A stretch of 54,889 nucleotides of DNA from positions 1 through 54,889 of the forward strand of contig JARLGF010000039.1 in assembly GCA_031296165.1 (NCBI GenBank). The letters are read 5' to 3'. Under the pieces are notes generated by a model. That model was not told the DNA's origin. It made no database searches and was given only the letters and a program-made list of their open reading frames with translations. How positions within the stretch are numbered: the first letter of the stretch is position 1; each line of letters starts with the position of its first letter. This DNA is from Occallatibacter sp. (GTDB lineage Bacteria; Acidobacteriota; Terriglobia; Terriglobales; Acidobacteriaceae). The translations under genes and the position numbers were made by a program. Of the stretch, positions 25,774-34,125 are shown one piece after another.

Positions 25774-25829
25774 AGCACAGCCGCAAGCCTGCCCCCAGCG
25801 TAACCAGTGGGGAGACCTGCGGCTGTGCT
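25774..25829. terminator. Long hairpin downstream of the lipoprotein gene
   Basis: AGCACAGCCGCA (25774-25785) pairs perfectly with TGCGGCTGTGCT (25818-25829), and the stem continues with mismatches (GCCTGCCCC against GGGGAGACC). It begins 38 bp after the stop of the minus-strand lipoprotein gene and could end its transcript, though no long T run follows. Confidence 0.45.
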
Positions 25830-25866
25830 TTATCCATCCTGCCTGACCTGCTGATTCAGCGCGCCT

Positions 25867-26409
25867 CTAGCACTTCGGATGCGGGTTCTTGAACACAACC
25901 TCCACCGGCACCCAGTCTGTCAGCCGCTTCGCATCCACTTCGGCATCTCCAGCCTCGCTGGAAAGCGACGACCGTGTAAGCGCCACGGATATCTTGACCT
26001 TCCCCTTGACGCAATACGTCCCCAGAAATGTCGCCAGATCCTTGTCCGCCGCGCCCATATAGTCCGCCGGCAGAGCGCCCTCCGCGCCGGTCACATCCAC
26101 CGGGGCCAGAATCATCTTGTTCATCCTCGGCACATATTTCGTTGCTCCCAAATCGTCAAAGCGAATCACCAGCATGGCTCGCTTCTCCAGCATGTCGGGA
26201 TTCGCCGTGAACTTGATCGCCGGCAGCGTAACCCCCGCCGGATTCGGTTTCGCTGCCTGCGCGTCCAGAGTAATGCGGTAGGGAGCGCCCTTCCATTTGG
26301 GTCCAACCGGGATTTGCGAAGCCTTGTCCCCCTGGTTGCCGCACCCCGCCAAAAACGCCAATCCACCAAACGCCAATCCGCCGATTGCCAACATGATGCC
26401 GTATCTCAA
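25867..26409 (-). CDS. Putative lipoprotein of unknown function
   Basis: TTG 26409 is chosen because AGGAGG lies 5 nt before it; the next ATG is too far from that site. The signal is MRYGIMLAIGGLAFGGLAF with a lipobox LAGC. The mature part (160 residues) has no known motif. It includes PYRITLDAQAAKPNPAGVTL, a short FTANPDMLEKRAMLVIRFDD segment and a C-terminal PVEVVFKNPHPKC. The phrase DLATFLGTYCVKGKVKISV suggests a beta-rich fold. The function is unknown. Confidence 0.7.
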   Translation of the reverse strand: MRYGIMLAIGGLAFGGLAFLAGCGNQGDKASQIPVGPKWKGAPYRITLDAQAAKPNPAGVTLPAIKFTANPDMLEKRAMLVIRFDDLGATKYVPRMNKMILAPVDVTGAEGALPADYMGAADKDLATFLGTYCVKGKVKISVALTRSSLSSEAGDAEVDAKRLTDWVPVEVVFKNPHPKC

Positions 26410-27128
26410 GTGATCCTCCTCGTCCTTCTCAGATGACGAGCCAGAATATCACTCCTGTGCCGCACTCGCACCAAGCACCGCCAGCCGTTCCCTGCCCCAC
26501 GCCTGGCATCGGCCCATGTACCCCGCGCGCCCCCGCCTCCTCCAGCATTCCCCTTGCTTCCATCCAGATGTCCGCCCACCCTCCCTAACCTCAAACAGGT
26601 TCGTAGGCGCGTTGCCCGTAATCCGGCCGCTGCAGTTCAATCGCTATGAGCCGACTTCAAGGGAATAATTTGTTCTGGATCAGTGCCTCGGCGATTTTGC
26701 GTCACATTCCAGAAACCATTCTGGAGCCCGGTGCCCCATCCATTTCACAGCTCCATCATGAAATGTGTGGGAAACTACGAACCCCGGCGATCCTGTCTTG
26801 TAACAGCGCGAGTCACCACCGCCTCCGGAATAACTCACTCCAGCGTTGAACAGGCGAGGCTTTGTAACAGGGCACGACTCTAGACGCATCGCCCATGCCG
26901 AAAATCGACAGTTGTGAAAGGGCACGACTTTCAGTCGTGCCGAACCGCCCCATCCAAAGAAAAAATCAATCAACGCGGCGCAAGCCGCGTTGAACCCCAT
27001 CCCTGAACCCTGCGGCGTTTACGGGGAGTAATCCTCCTGCCGGACTGGAAGTGTTCGATTCCTGGTCGTTGGCAGGGGGACATTCCATCCGACGCCGGTC
27101 CATCGGTTTGACGTTTGATGGCGTTGCT
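26410..27128. other. Intergenic region with REP-like hairpins
   Basis: No supported gene. At 26923-26944 GGCACGACT-TTC-AGTCGTGCC forms a hairpin, followed at 26972-26991 by AACGCGGC-GCAA-GCCGCGTT and then the tail GAACCCCATCCCTGAACCC and TGCGGCGTTT. The hairpin and tail recur at 53428-53475. The rest (26410-26900) shows nothing recognised. Confidence 0.55.
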
Positions 27129-28538
27129 TCAGTCTTTGGTATCAGGGGCCAACTGGATGCCCGCGCCGTTTGCCTCTCGAAAGCGTCTCAATCTCGTCAT
27201 CAAAAGGTAAAGCGGATAGGTAAAAGCGATTACCGCTAGGGTGAAGAGTGCATGCTTCAGATCGGCAATTATGGATGCGACGAGAAAAGCACCTGTACCA
27301 AGACAAATCGCCAGATTGGTCCATGGATATCCCAACATTTTGAATGGGCGTGGAAGATCCGGCTGGCTGGACCTCAGGATATAAAGCGAGATGAATCCAG
27401 ACATATAAACAGCTACGAATAGTATGGCAGCCATCGCCACGAGGGTCTCAAAGCTGCCGCTGAGAACCAGTCCGATGGAGGCCGCTGTGCAAAGAAGCAA
27501 CGCCCTGCTGGGAGTACCACCGGAATTGATCGACGTGATCGACTCGGACATCAGCCCATCGCGCGCCATTGCGAAGAGAATCCGCGGGGTGATCATGAGA
27601 CTTGCATTGATCGTGCTGACTGCCGTTACCAGCGAAAGAACAAGTATGACCGTCCTGCCGTGGCCACCGAAGATCAACGCGGCGGCTTCCGCGGCCGGCA
27701 TCTGCGAAGTAGCTAACTTGTCGATGGGAAGCACGTGGAGCAATGCGGCGTTCACCAGCAGAAAGATCGCTCCGCAAGCCAGCACGCCAATGATGGATGA
27801 GCGGGGCAGGTTCCTGGCCGGATCCTCATCTTCTTCAGTGAAATAAATCGCTCCATACCAACCGTCGTAGCTGACGATAATGGGTTGCAAGGCCAGGATG
27901 ATAGCGATCAACAGCCCCAAGGGCGGTAATTGCGTGAGACTTTGGGACGCAACAGTAGTGCTCGGAACCGCTCTGGGGGAAACCAGAAAACACACCACGA
28001 CAAATGCAATCAGCGCTAGAGCTTTTGTCAGGCTTGTAATCTCCTGCACTCGGCTGCCTGTTCGCAGGCCTAGCCAGTTCAGCAGCATCAGAGCGATTAA
28101 GCAAGCAACCGCCAGCGCCTTTGTGCGTCCTTGTAATGCCGGTGTGAGATCGGCGGCAAACTCGCCAAATGCTGCCGCCAGATAGGCAATGGCCGCCGAT
28201 TGCACGATCCAATCGCAGCACCCCACGAGGAACCCGCCATACTCTCCAAATGCCCGGCGCGCATAGACAAACCATCCACCCGCCTGTGGGAGCATGGTTC
28301 CCAGCTCCGCAACGGACTGCGTACAGAAAAAGGCGAAAACGCCGCCCGCGCTCCAGGCTGCAAAGATGAACCATGGATTCCTTAAGTGGGCAGCAACTTC
28401 ACCGGGCGTAAGCAGGATGCCCGAACCGATGGTGTTGCCGACAATGACGGCAACTCCAAAGCCCACGCCGAGAATTCGCAGAAGATGCCCCTTCGAGCGG
28501 GTGCCGGCACGTTCAATCTCTGATATGGGTGCGTGCAT
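27129..28538 (-). CDS. APC-family amino acid permease (LAT-like)
   Basis: The 469-residue protein has 12 hydrophobic segments. The first carries the typical GVAVIVGNTIGSGILLTPG (unwound helix 1, G-S-G substrate motif), and the third begins WFVYARRAFGEYGGFLVG. Residues 210-330 include SYDGWYGAIYFTEEDEDPAR, a conserved intracellular loop of the L-type amino acid transporter group. It imports or exchanges amino acids across the inner membrane. AGAGAGG precedes the ATG. The gene is divergent from the phosphatase receptor at 28713; the 174 bp between them holds no obvious site. Confidence 0.9.
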   Translation of the reverse strand: MHAPISEIERAGTRSKGHLLRILGVGFGVAVIVGNTIGSGILLTPGEVAAHLRNPWFIFAAWSAGGVFAFFCTQSVAELGTMLPQAGGWFVYARRAFGEYGGFLVGCCDWIVQSAAIAYLAAAFGEFAADLTPALQGRTKALAVACLIALMLLNWLGLRTGSRVQEITSLTKALALIAFVVVCFLVSPRAVPSTTVASQSLTQLPPLGLLIAIILALQPIIVSYDGWYGAIYFTEEDEDPARNLPRSSIIGVLACGAIFLLVNAALLHVLPIDKLATSQMPAAEAAALIFGGHGRTVILVLSLVTAVSTINASLMITPRILFAMARDGLMSESITSINSGGTPSRALLLCTAASIGLVLSGSFETLVAMAAILFVAVYMSGFISLYILRSSQPDLPRPFKMLGYPWTNLAICLGTGAFLVASIIADLKHALFTLAVIAFTYPLYLLMTRLRRFREANGAGIQLAPDTKD

Positions 28539-28712
28539 TATGCCTCTCTGGGATGGAGAGTTGCCTGCGGGGAGGACTCATAATAACTTCTTGATCACAC
28601 TGAGTCAATTGACAAAGTGCAAAGATGACTTCGGCATAAAGATTAGCGATTCCCCTCCCGGCATGGATTGGCTATAGTGCAGAAAGTAGCTTCCCGCGAA
28701 TGAGGTTCCGGA

Positions 28713-30752
28713 ATGGCCCGACAACTCTCCCGGTCTCTCCTGTTGACGGCTTTCCTTGTGTGTGCCATCGTTTCTTCCGCACAGTCTACGGCATCGCCGA
28801 AGCCTGCGCCTGCGGCATCCAACGCTGCTATTTCTTCCACTCTCGGCCAGCCCGCGGTTCCGCTCAATGGCCCGTGGAAGTTCCACATTGGCGACAACCC
28901 GCGATGGGCCGATCCGGGCTTTGACGATTCCGCCTGGCAGAACTACACCCTCGATCCTGAACACCCCGCGCAAACTGCGGCGCAGACGCTTCAGTCCAAT
29001 CAGCTGACCGGCTGGCAGCAGCACGGCCATCCCGGTTACACGGGCTACGCGTGGTATCGCATTCGGCTTCAAGCTCCGCCGGATGCGCCCGCGCTCGCAC
29101 TGTTGATGCCGCAGTATGTCGACGACGCATTTGAGGTCTACATCGACGGCAAGAAGATCGGCAGCTTCGGCAAGCTGGATGGTTGGCGCATTGTTTATCC
29201 GGGACAAGCAAAGCTCTTTCGTCTTCCCGCAGGTGCTCCAGGCAGCGGCGAGTCCACCTGCCTGGCAATTCGGATATGGAGTCAACGCGAGAAAGCCTTG
29301 CCCAGCGAGCACAACCTGGACGGCGGCCTGCGCGGCGTGCCCTTGCTTGGGCCGCCCGAGTTGCTTGAGGCCTTTCAGAAGAGCGAGCAAGAACAGACGT
29401 ATGAGACGCTTTGGACTGGGTGGTTGCTCACGGCTCTATTTGGCGGGGTCGGCATCATCTCTCTGTTCCTGTTTTGTTTCAGCAGAAGCCAACGCGAGTA
29501 TCTATGGGCCGGCATCAGCTTAACGGGCATTGCCCTGCTGGTGGCGTTTGAAGTTATCGTGCCCGCAATGGAGATCCCCGTTCTATTTGTTGACATCGCG
29601 CAATCTATTACGAGTCTTGTTGGTTACTTTGCCCTCCCTTTAGCTGCCGTGTACCTGTTGGGCGTATCCAAACCAATCTGGCGCCGAGCTAACTTCCTGC
29701 TGTTGGGGTTCAACCTCGCCCGTAGTCTGGCATCGCTGTGTCTCCACCTCGGTCTTCTGCCGCCGACGGCCGCGACGGATCGGGCCAACAGCATCTCGTT
29801 GCTCGCGGCTGTTTTAACCTATGCGATGCTTCTGCTCGCAATCGCGGTGGACGGCGTGCGCACCATAGGACGGAAGGCGTGGCTGCCATTGACTCCCGGC
29901 CTGCTCTGCGCCTGCGGCCTTGTTGCCGCAGTGGTTCATCCGGTGCCGATCCAGGCGGTCGGAATCTACTACTACTTTTACGTCAGCGTTCCGTTAGCTG
30001 TTCTGGTCATCTTCCTCATGCGCTTCGCAGAGCAGCAGCGCCAAAATGTTCGTCTGGTGGACGACATGCGGCAGGCGCAGGAGGTGCAGCAGGTCATGCT
30101 TCCCGAGGCGCACATGCACTTTCCCGGTTTTTCAATTGAGAGCGAGTACCGCCCCGCCCGCGAGGTTGGAGGCGACTTCTTCCAAATCATTCCTCATAGG
30201 TCCGACGGTAGCTTCCTCATCGTCGCCGGTGACGTAACCGGCAAGGGGCTTAAAGCCGGCATGCTTGTGGCATTGCTCGTAGGCGCCATTCGCACCGCGG
30301 CCCGCCTCAACCTCGATCCGCTTGCTGTGCTTGGCGAGCTCAACCAGCGGCTGCTCGGACGTAGCGACGCCCAGGCTACCTGCCTCGCCATGCGCATCGG
30401 CGCGGAAGGCAAAGCAACCCTGGCCAACGCAGGCCACCTGCCGCCTTACCTCAACGGAGAACCTCTCGCAATGGATGGCGCGCTTCCTCTCGGCATGGTC
30501 GAAGCCGCGGAGTTTTCCCTGATGCATTTCCGATTGAAAAACGGCGACAAACTGGTGCTGATGTCAGACGGCGTTGCCGAAGCCACCGACGCACGCGGGA
30601 ATCTCTATGGCTTCGAGCGCGTTCAACAGTTGCTTAGCACCGCAACGACTGCCGCTGGCATCGCCGCCGAAGCCCAGCGTTTCGGACAAGAAGACGACAT
30701 CAGCGTTATCACCGTCACCTGTACAGGAATCCTGGAGTCTGCAAGCGCTTAA
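28713..30752 (+). CDS. Membrane receptor with SpoIIE/RsbU-type PP2C phosphatase domain
   Basis: A signal peptide (LSRSLLLTAFLVCAIVSSAQ) precedes a jelly-roll-like sensor (PLNGPWKFHIGDN...DPGFDDSAWQNY, about 50-215), similar to carbohydrate-binding folds of glycosidases. Seven or so membrane segments follow (about 235-430), then a short coiled linker (MRQAQEVQQVMLPE). The C-terminal phosphatase has REVGGDFFQI, VAGDVTGKGLKAGM, LMSDGVAEATD and GQEDDISVIT, which supply the metal-binding aspartates. Such proteins dephosphorylate anti-anti-sigma factors, but no partner is nearby. It likely converts an external signal into a partner-switching response. A weak hairpin (30763-30786) follows. Confidence 0.9.
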   Translation: MARQLSRSLLLTAFLVCAIVSSAQSTASPKPAPAASNAAISSTLGQPAVPLNGPWKFHIGDNPRWADPGFDDSAWQNYTLDPEHPAQTAAQTLQSNQLTGWQQHGHPGYTGYAWYRIRLQAPPDAPALALLMPQYVDDAFEVYIDGKKIGSFGKLDGWRIVYPGQAKLFRLPAGAPGSGESTCLAIRIWSQREKALPSEHNLDGGLRGVPLLGPPELLEAFQKSEQEQTYETLWTGWLLTALFGGVGIISLFLFCFSRSQREYLWAGISLTGIALLVAFEVIVPAMEIPVLFVDIAQSITSLVGYFALPLAAVYLLGVSKPIWRRANFLLLGFNLARSLASLCLHLGLLPPTAATDRANSISLLAAVLTYAMLLLAIAVDGVRTIGRKAWLPLTPGLLCACGLVAAVVHPVPIQAVGIYYYFYVSVPLAVLVIFLMRFAEQQRQNVRLVDDMRQAQEVQQVMLPEAHMHFPGFSIESEYRPAREVGGDFFQIIPHRSDGSFLIVAGDVTGKGLKAGMLVALLVGAIRTAARLNLDPLAVLGELNQRLLGRSDAQATCLAMRIGAEGKATLANAGHLPPYLNGEPLAMDGALPLGMVEAAEFSLMHFRLKNGDKLVLMSDGVAEATDARGNLYGFERVQQLLSTATTAAGIAAEAQRFGQEDDISVITVTCTGILESASA

Positions 30753-31109
30753 ACCTCAACCGAGAAACCAAGAAGACGGGGTTTCTATTGCAGCTCACTT
30801 GCCTTATGACAACGGCGGCTTTTCACCGGCTGCCGCTAAGACCGAGTGTTTCGAGTTCCGGATGAGTAACCGCTATGTGTTAGTTACCAGTTGATCGATA
30901 GTTCCCCACGCCTTCGGTGTGGACGAGTTTTCGGTGCCCATAAGCTTCTTATGGAAGCATTGCGGAGTGTTGGTCGGCCAATCCGACTCCCACCGGAAAC
31001 CGTCGTCTCAACCCAAGAAGCTCGACACAATTAATCCAACAGGTTCATATTCTGCGTGTTAAGGGCTCTTTCCAAGATATGTACTCGAATGTCGGCATAT
31101 AGCAATTGA
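30753..31109. other. Intergenic stretch without a gene
   Basis: A weak hairpin AGAAACC/GGTTTCT (30763-30786) may end the upstream transcript. The rest contains several short imperfect dyads (for example CCACGCC-TTC-GGTGTGG near 30906) and no coding pattern. It resembles the flank of a structured RNA or an old insertion, but I cannot name it. Confidence 0.35.
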
Positions 31110-31890
31110 CCTCGACAGGACGGATCACCGTCAATCCAAAAGAAACCCTCAACTATCAAAACCAGCCACAATGCTCAGCATAAATAGACAGGTCCCTGAA
31201 ACGCAGCCCTGCCTCAAAACTCCAGGAGAAGGCCGGCCCTCAACCCTGCGCCCCCCGCAACTTCTCAATACCGGGCAACAAAGCAACATTGAGATACGTT
31301 TCCGCAGAAATCCAGCCAGTTTTTACGAGCAAAATCCGCCAAAAAGTGCCAATCCATCCGAAATGACGCGCTGGCGAGTGCCGCGCCACTGCCTCCGGAG
31401 CAACGCATTTCGCCGATTTTCACGGACGGGTGGCCCCGGTGCCTCGCTGTTGGGCGCCGGGGAGACCACGAACCAAAACCGCGCAGCGTGTCTGCCGCAC
31501 CGCAGATGTTTGCAGATAATTACCCCACCCGGGCGCACAATTGTTCCATGGTGTCTTTTTGAGCCAGGCAGTTGGCCTGATCACCGATCCACCTGTCCAT
31601 CCCAAAAAGGCGAAGCTGTGCTCCATTCATCGCGGCTTTATCGCGATGAGTGGGCCGCCGGGCCGCAACGGAACGCCATCAAAGGAGTTTTCAACCCGAT
31701 GCAAAGCGTAAAAATCTCAATATGCGGTACGAAAACCGCAAAAATCCCCCAAAAAACGCCCATAAGTCCTTTTTTATCTAATTTTTGATAGATAACCCTT
31801 TTAGAATCTAATTTTTACGGCGATAGGAACCACCTATCTCGTTGAAAATGGAGAACTTGACTAAATACATAGGGGAGGGGGGTAGGGTGT
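31110..31890 (+). repeat. Dispersed repeat, most complete copy (modules A-B-C-D)
   Basis: This copy shows all parts in order: a left lead-in similar to 54745-54785; module A (AGAAGGCCGG...CGCAACTTCTCAATACCGG, 31220-31285); module B (AGATACGTTTCCGCAGAAAT...ATGACGCGCTGG, 31288-31378); module C (CGGTGCCTCGCTGTTGGGCG...GGCAGTTGGCC, to about 31610); and module D from the hairpin TCATCGCG-GCTTTAT-CGCGATGA to the TTGAAA/TACATA pair and G-tract. A 205-residue frame crosses it, but the other copies are frameshifted relative to it. So it is non-coding, about 780 bp. No transposase is included and no terminal inverted repeats are seen. It ends 105 bp from the tsaE stop. Confidence 0.8.
31842..31887 (+). 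promoter_or_regulatory. Promoter-like pair and G-tract at the right end of the repeat
   Basis: TTGAAA (31842-31847) and TACATA (31866-31871), 18 bases apart, then the G-tract 31872-31887. The equivalent pairs are at 397-426 and 7500-7529. Confidence 0.4.
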
Positions 31891-31994
31891 CAGTATGGGG
31901 TACAGGACAGCTCCAGTTCGCCCGGATAGCGCACGCTCGTGCCCGTCTCTGCCGCGCCTTGCAGCGCAAGCCGCATCTGCCCCACTGCAGGGGT

Positions 31995-32468
31995 CTATTC
32001 TTTCAGCGTCACGGTAATCTTCCGCGTATCGCCGCCTTCGGAACTGATCGCAATCTCTCCGGTAGCCTTCTTGCGGATGCTCTTGAACTTTTCGCCCCAC
32101 TCCACCAGCACCAGCGCATCCGGCGTCAGCAACTCGTCCAGTCCCAGCGTCTCCAGTTGCCGCTCGCCCTCCAGCCGGTACACGTCCAGGTGGAACAGCT
32201 TCACTGCCTTGCCGTCCTGCGTCCCGTCGTACTCGTGAATCAGCGTAAAGGTCGGGCTGGTCACCTCGTCCGCCTCGGCCGCATCCAGAGCCTGTGCAAT
32301 GCCCTTCACCAGCGTGGTTTTCCCCGTGCCCAGGTCCCCGCGCAGAATCAGCAATTGCGGCGGCTTCAGCAACCGCGTCAGTTGGCGGCCCACTTCAACC
32401 GTGTCCAGGCTGCTCCGCGTTGAAAACTCGTGAATCCACCCTGCGGCGGGAGGTGCGCTGTTACTCAT
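31995..32468 (-). CDS. tsaE: tRNA t6A-synthesis ATPase TsaE
   Basis: TsaE is the ATPase that partners TsaB/TsaD in making the t6A base of ANN-decoding tRNAs. The 157 residues have the Walker A GDLGTGKTTLVKGIAQAL (about 44-61), TSPTFTLIHEYDG and the Walker B-like LVLVEWGEKF, all standard. The ATG overlaps the nnr stop, so the two are coupled; this pairing is common in bacteria. The C-terminus lies beside the repeat copy. Confidence 0.95.
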   Translation of the reverse strand: MSNSAPPAAGWIHEFSTRSSLDTVEVGRQLTRLLKPPQLLILRGDLGTGKTTLVKGIAQALDAAEADEVTSPTFTLIHEYDGTQDGKAVKLFHLDVYRLEGERQLETLGLDELLTPDALVLVEWGEKFKSIRKKATGEIAISSEGGDTRKITVTLKE

Positions 32469-34114
32469 CCTTCAGCCTCGCGAGAAACTGCTGCATGCAA
32501 TGACCCCTGCAACCAAACATATCCGTTTGTACCGCGTGAGCGAAAGCGAAATGCCCTAGAAAACTGTGCAAGACTGTCCGTGGCCAGAAATGTGTGCTCG
32601 TCGCCCGCCCGCACCGCCAGATCCCCGGCCAGCCCGTGCAGATAAACCGCCGCCTCTACCGCCCGTCCCGCTTCACCGGGATATTGCGCCAGCAACCCCG
32701 CCACCAGGCCTGTCAGCAAATCTCCGCTTCCACCCTTGGCCATCCCCGGATTGCCTGTTGTATTCACGGCCACGCGCCCATCCGGATGCGCAATCAGCGT
32801 CCGCGCACCCTTCAGCACCAGCGTCACGCCCATCCGCTGGGCAAAGCCGCGCGCTATTTCCAGCCGGTTGCCCTGCACCTCGGCCACCGGTATCCCCGCC
32901 AGCCGCGCCATCTCGCCGGGATGCGGCGTCAGCACCAGCGTCCGTCCCTTGGCCAGTTTAGCCAGCAAAACCGGCTTGGTGGCCAGAATATTCAGGGCGT
33001 CTGCATCGATCACCGCCGGAATCCTGGTCGCCGCCAGCAACCCCGTCACAAACTTGACCGTCTCCGGGTTCTGCCCCAGTCCCGGCCCAATGGCCAGCAC
33101 CGTCTTGCCGGCCATAAGCTCCGCAACCAGTTCCGGAGCCAGATTCTCCGCCGCAATGCACCCCGCAGGCGCAGCCGCCAGCGGCCAGGTCATCAGCTCC
33201 GGCGCCACCGAGGCCACCAGCGCCAGCGCCGGAACCGGCACCGCCGCCGTCACAAGGCCGGCTCCGGACCGCAGCGCCGCCAGGGCAGCCATCGCCGGCG
33301 CGCCTGCCTTGCCGCCCGCCGGTCCATAGCTCCCCCCCACCACCAGTACATGTCCAAAGTTGCCCTTGTTGGCCCCCGCCGCCCTCTGCGTCTGCACCAG
33401 ATCCATCGCCGAACCCGCCCAATGCAAGCCAAGCTCCGACGTGACCGCCGCCTCCGGCGAACCGATCGGCGCCACCACTACCGCCTGGTCCCATCGCCGC
33501 GTCAACTGCCCAAATACATGCGCCGGCTTAGGCGCGGTGAACGTAATCACCGCATCGGCAGCAAAGACTGGTCCTTCACCCACAGCCGCCGTCCCATCCG
33601 CCGCCCAGCCAGAAGGCAAATCCACGGCCAGCACCGGTGCCTTGCTCCCCTTTGCCCACTCCAGAGCCGCCAGCGCCAGCCCCTTTAGGGGCGGTTTAAA
33701 CCCCGTGCCCACCACCGCATCCACAATCAAATCGGTATCCAGCGCACCCTTCAGCCGCGCCAGATCCTGTGCAGCCGTCACCACATGGATCGCGCCGCTC
33801 GGCGGTGTGGTCAGTTCAGCCCAGGCCTCGGCGGCGTCGCCCTTCAACCCCGCGGGCGTGCCCAGCAGCAGCGTGGTCACGTCCAGTCCCGCACGGGCCA
33901 GCAGCCACGCCGTCATCATGCCATCGCCGCCGTTGTTGCCCCTACCGCAAAGCACCGTCACCCGCCGCGCCCGCGGAAACTGTCCTCGCGCAAAGGCCGC
34001 AACTGCTGCCGCCGCCGCGCGCATCAAATCCAGCGAAGCCACCCCGTACCGCTCCGTGGTCGCGCGGTCGCAAGCCTGCATCTCGGCTGCTGAAAGAATG
34101 TACATCGCTTCCAT
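32465..34114 (-). CDS. nnr: Bifunctional NAD(P)HX epimerase / ADP-dependent NAD(P)HX dehydratase
   Basis: It repairs hydrated NADH and NADPH. The N-terminal YjeF domain (about 1-220) has CDRATTERYGVASLDLMRAA and VLCGRGNNGGDGMMTAWLLA. The C-terminal carbohydrate-kinase-like dehydratase (about 235-540) shows HVLVVGGSYGPAGGKAGAP, LTPHPGEMARLAG and a GNPGMAKGGSGDLLTGLVAG ATP-binding loop. Length (549) is right. The start is 11 bp after the TonB receptor stop, so it may be read through from it. A second in-frame ATG at 34105 is possible. Confidence 0.95.
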   Translation of the reverse strand: MEAMYILSAAEMQACDRATTERYGVASLDLMRAAAAAVAAFARGQFPRARRVTVLCGRGNNGGDGMMTAWLLARAGLDVTTLLLGTPAGLKGDAAEAWAELTTPPSGAIHVVTAAQDLARLKGALDTDLIVDAVVGTGFKPPLKGLALAALEWAKGSKAPVLAVDLPSGWAADGTAAVGEGPVFAADAVITFTAPKPAHVFGQLTRRWDQAVVVAPIGSPEAAVTSELGLHWAGSAMDLVQTQRAAGANKGNFGHVLVVGGSYGPAGGKAGAPAMAALAALRSGAGLVTAAVPVPALALVASVAPELMTWPLAAAPAGCIAAENLAPELVAELMAGKTVLAIGPGLGQNPETVKFVTGLLAATRIPAVIDADALNILATKPVLLAKLAKGRTLVLTPHPGEMARLAGIPVAEVQGNRLEIARGFAQRMGVTLVLKGARTLIAHPDGRVAVNTTGNPGMAKGGSGDLLTGLVAGLLAQYPGEAGRAVEAAVYLHGLAGDLAVRAGDEHTFLATDSLAQFSRAFRFRSRGTNGYVWLQGSLHAAVSREAEG

Positions 34115-34125
34115 ACTAGCTGATA

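Noticed and set aside
26406-26640. Short minus-strand frames upstream of the lipoprotein gene
   Set aside because: Gly/Arg-rich composition, no start signal and no recognisable domain.
31171-31788. 205-residue open frame within the dispersed repeat
   Set aside because: The matching frame in the 7078-7446 copy is frameshifted in the middle and the third copy lacks it, so protein conservation is not supported.
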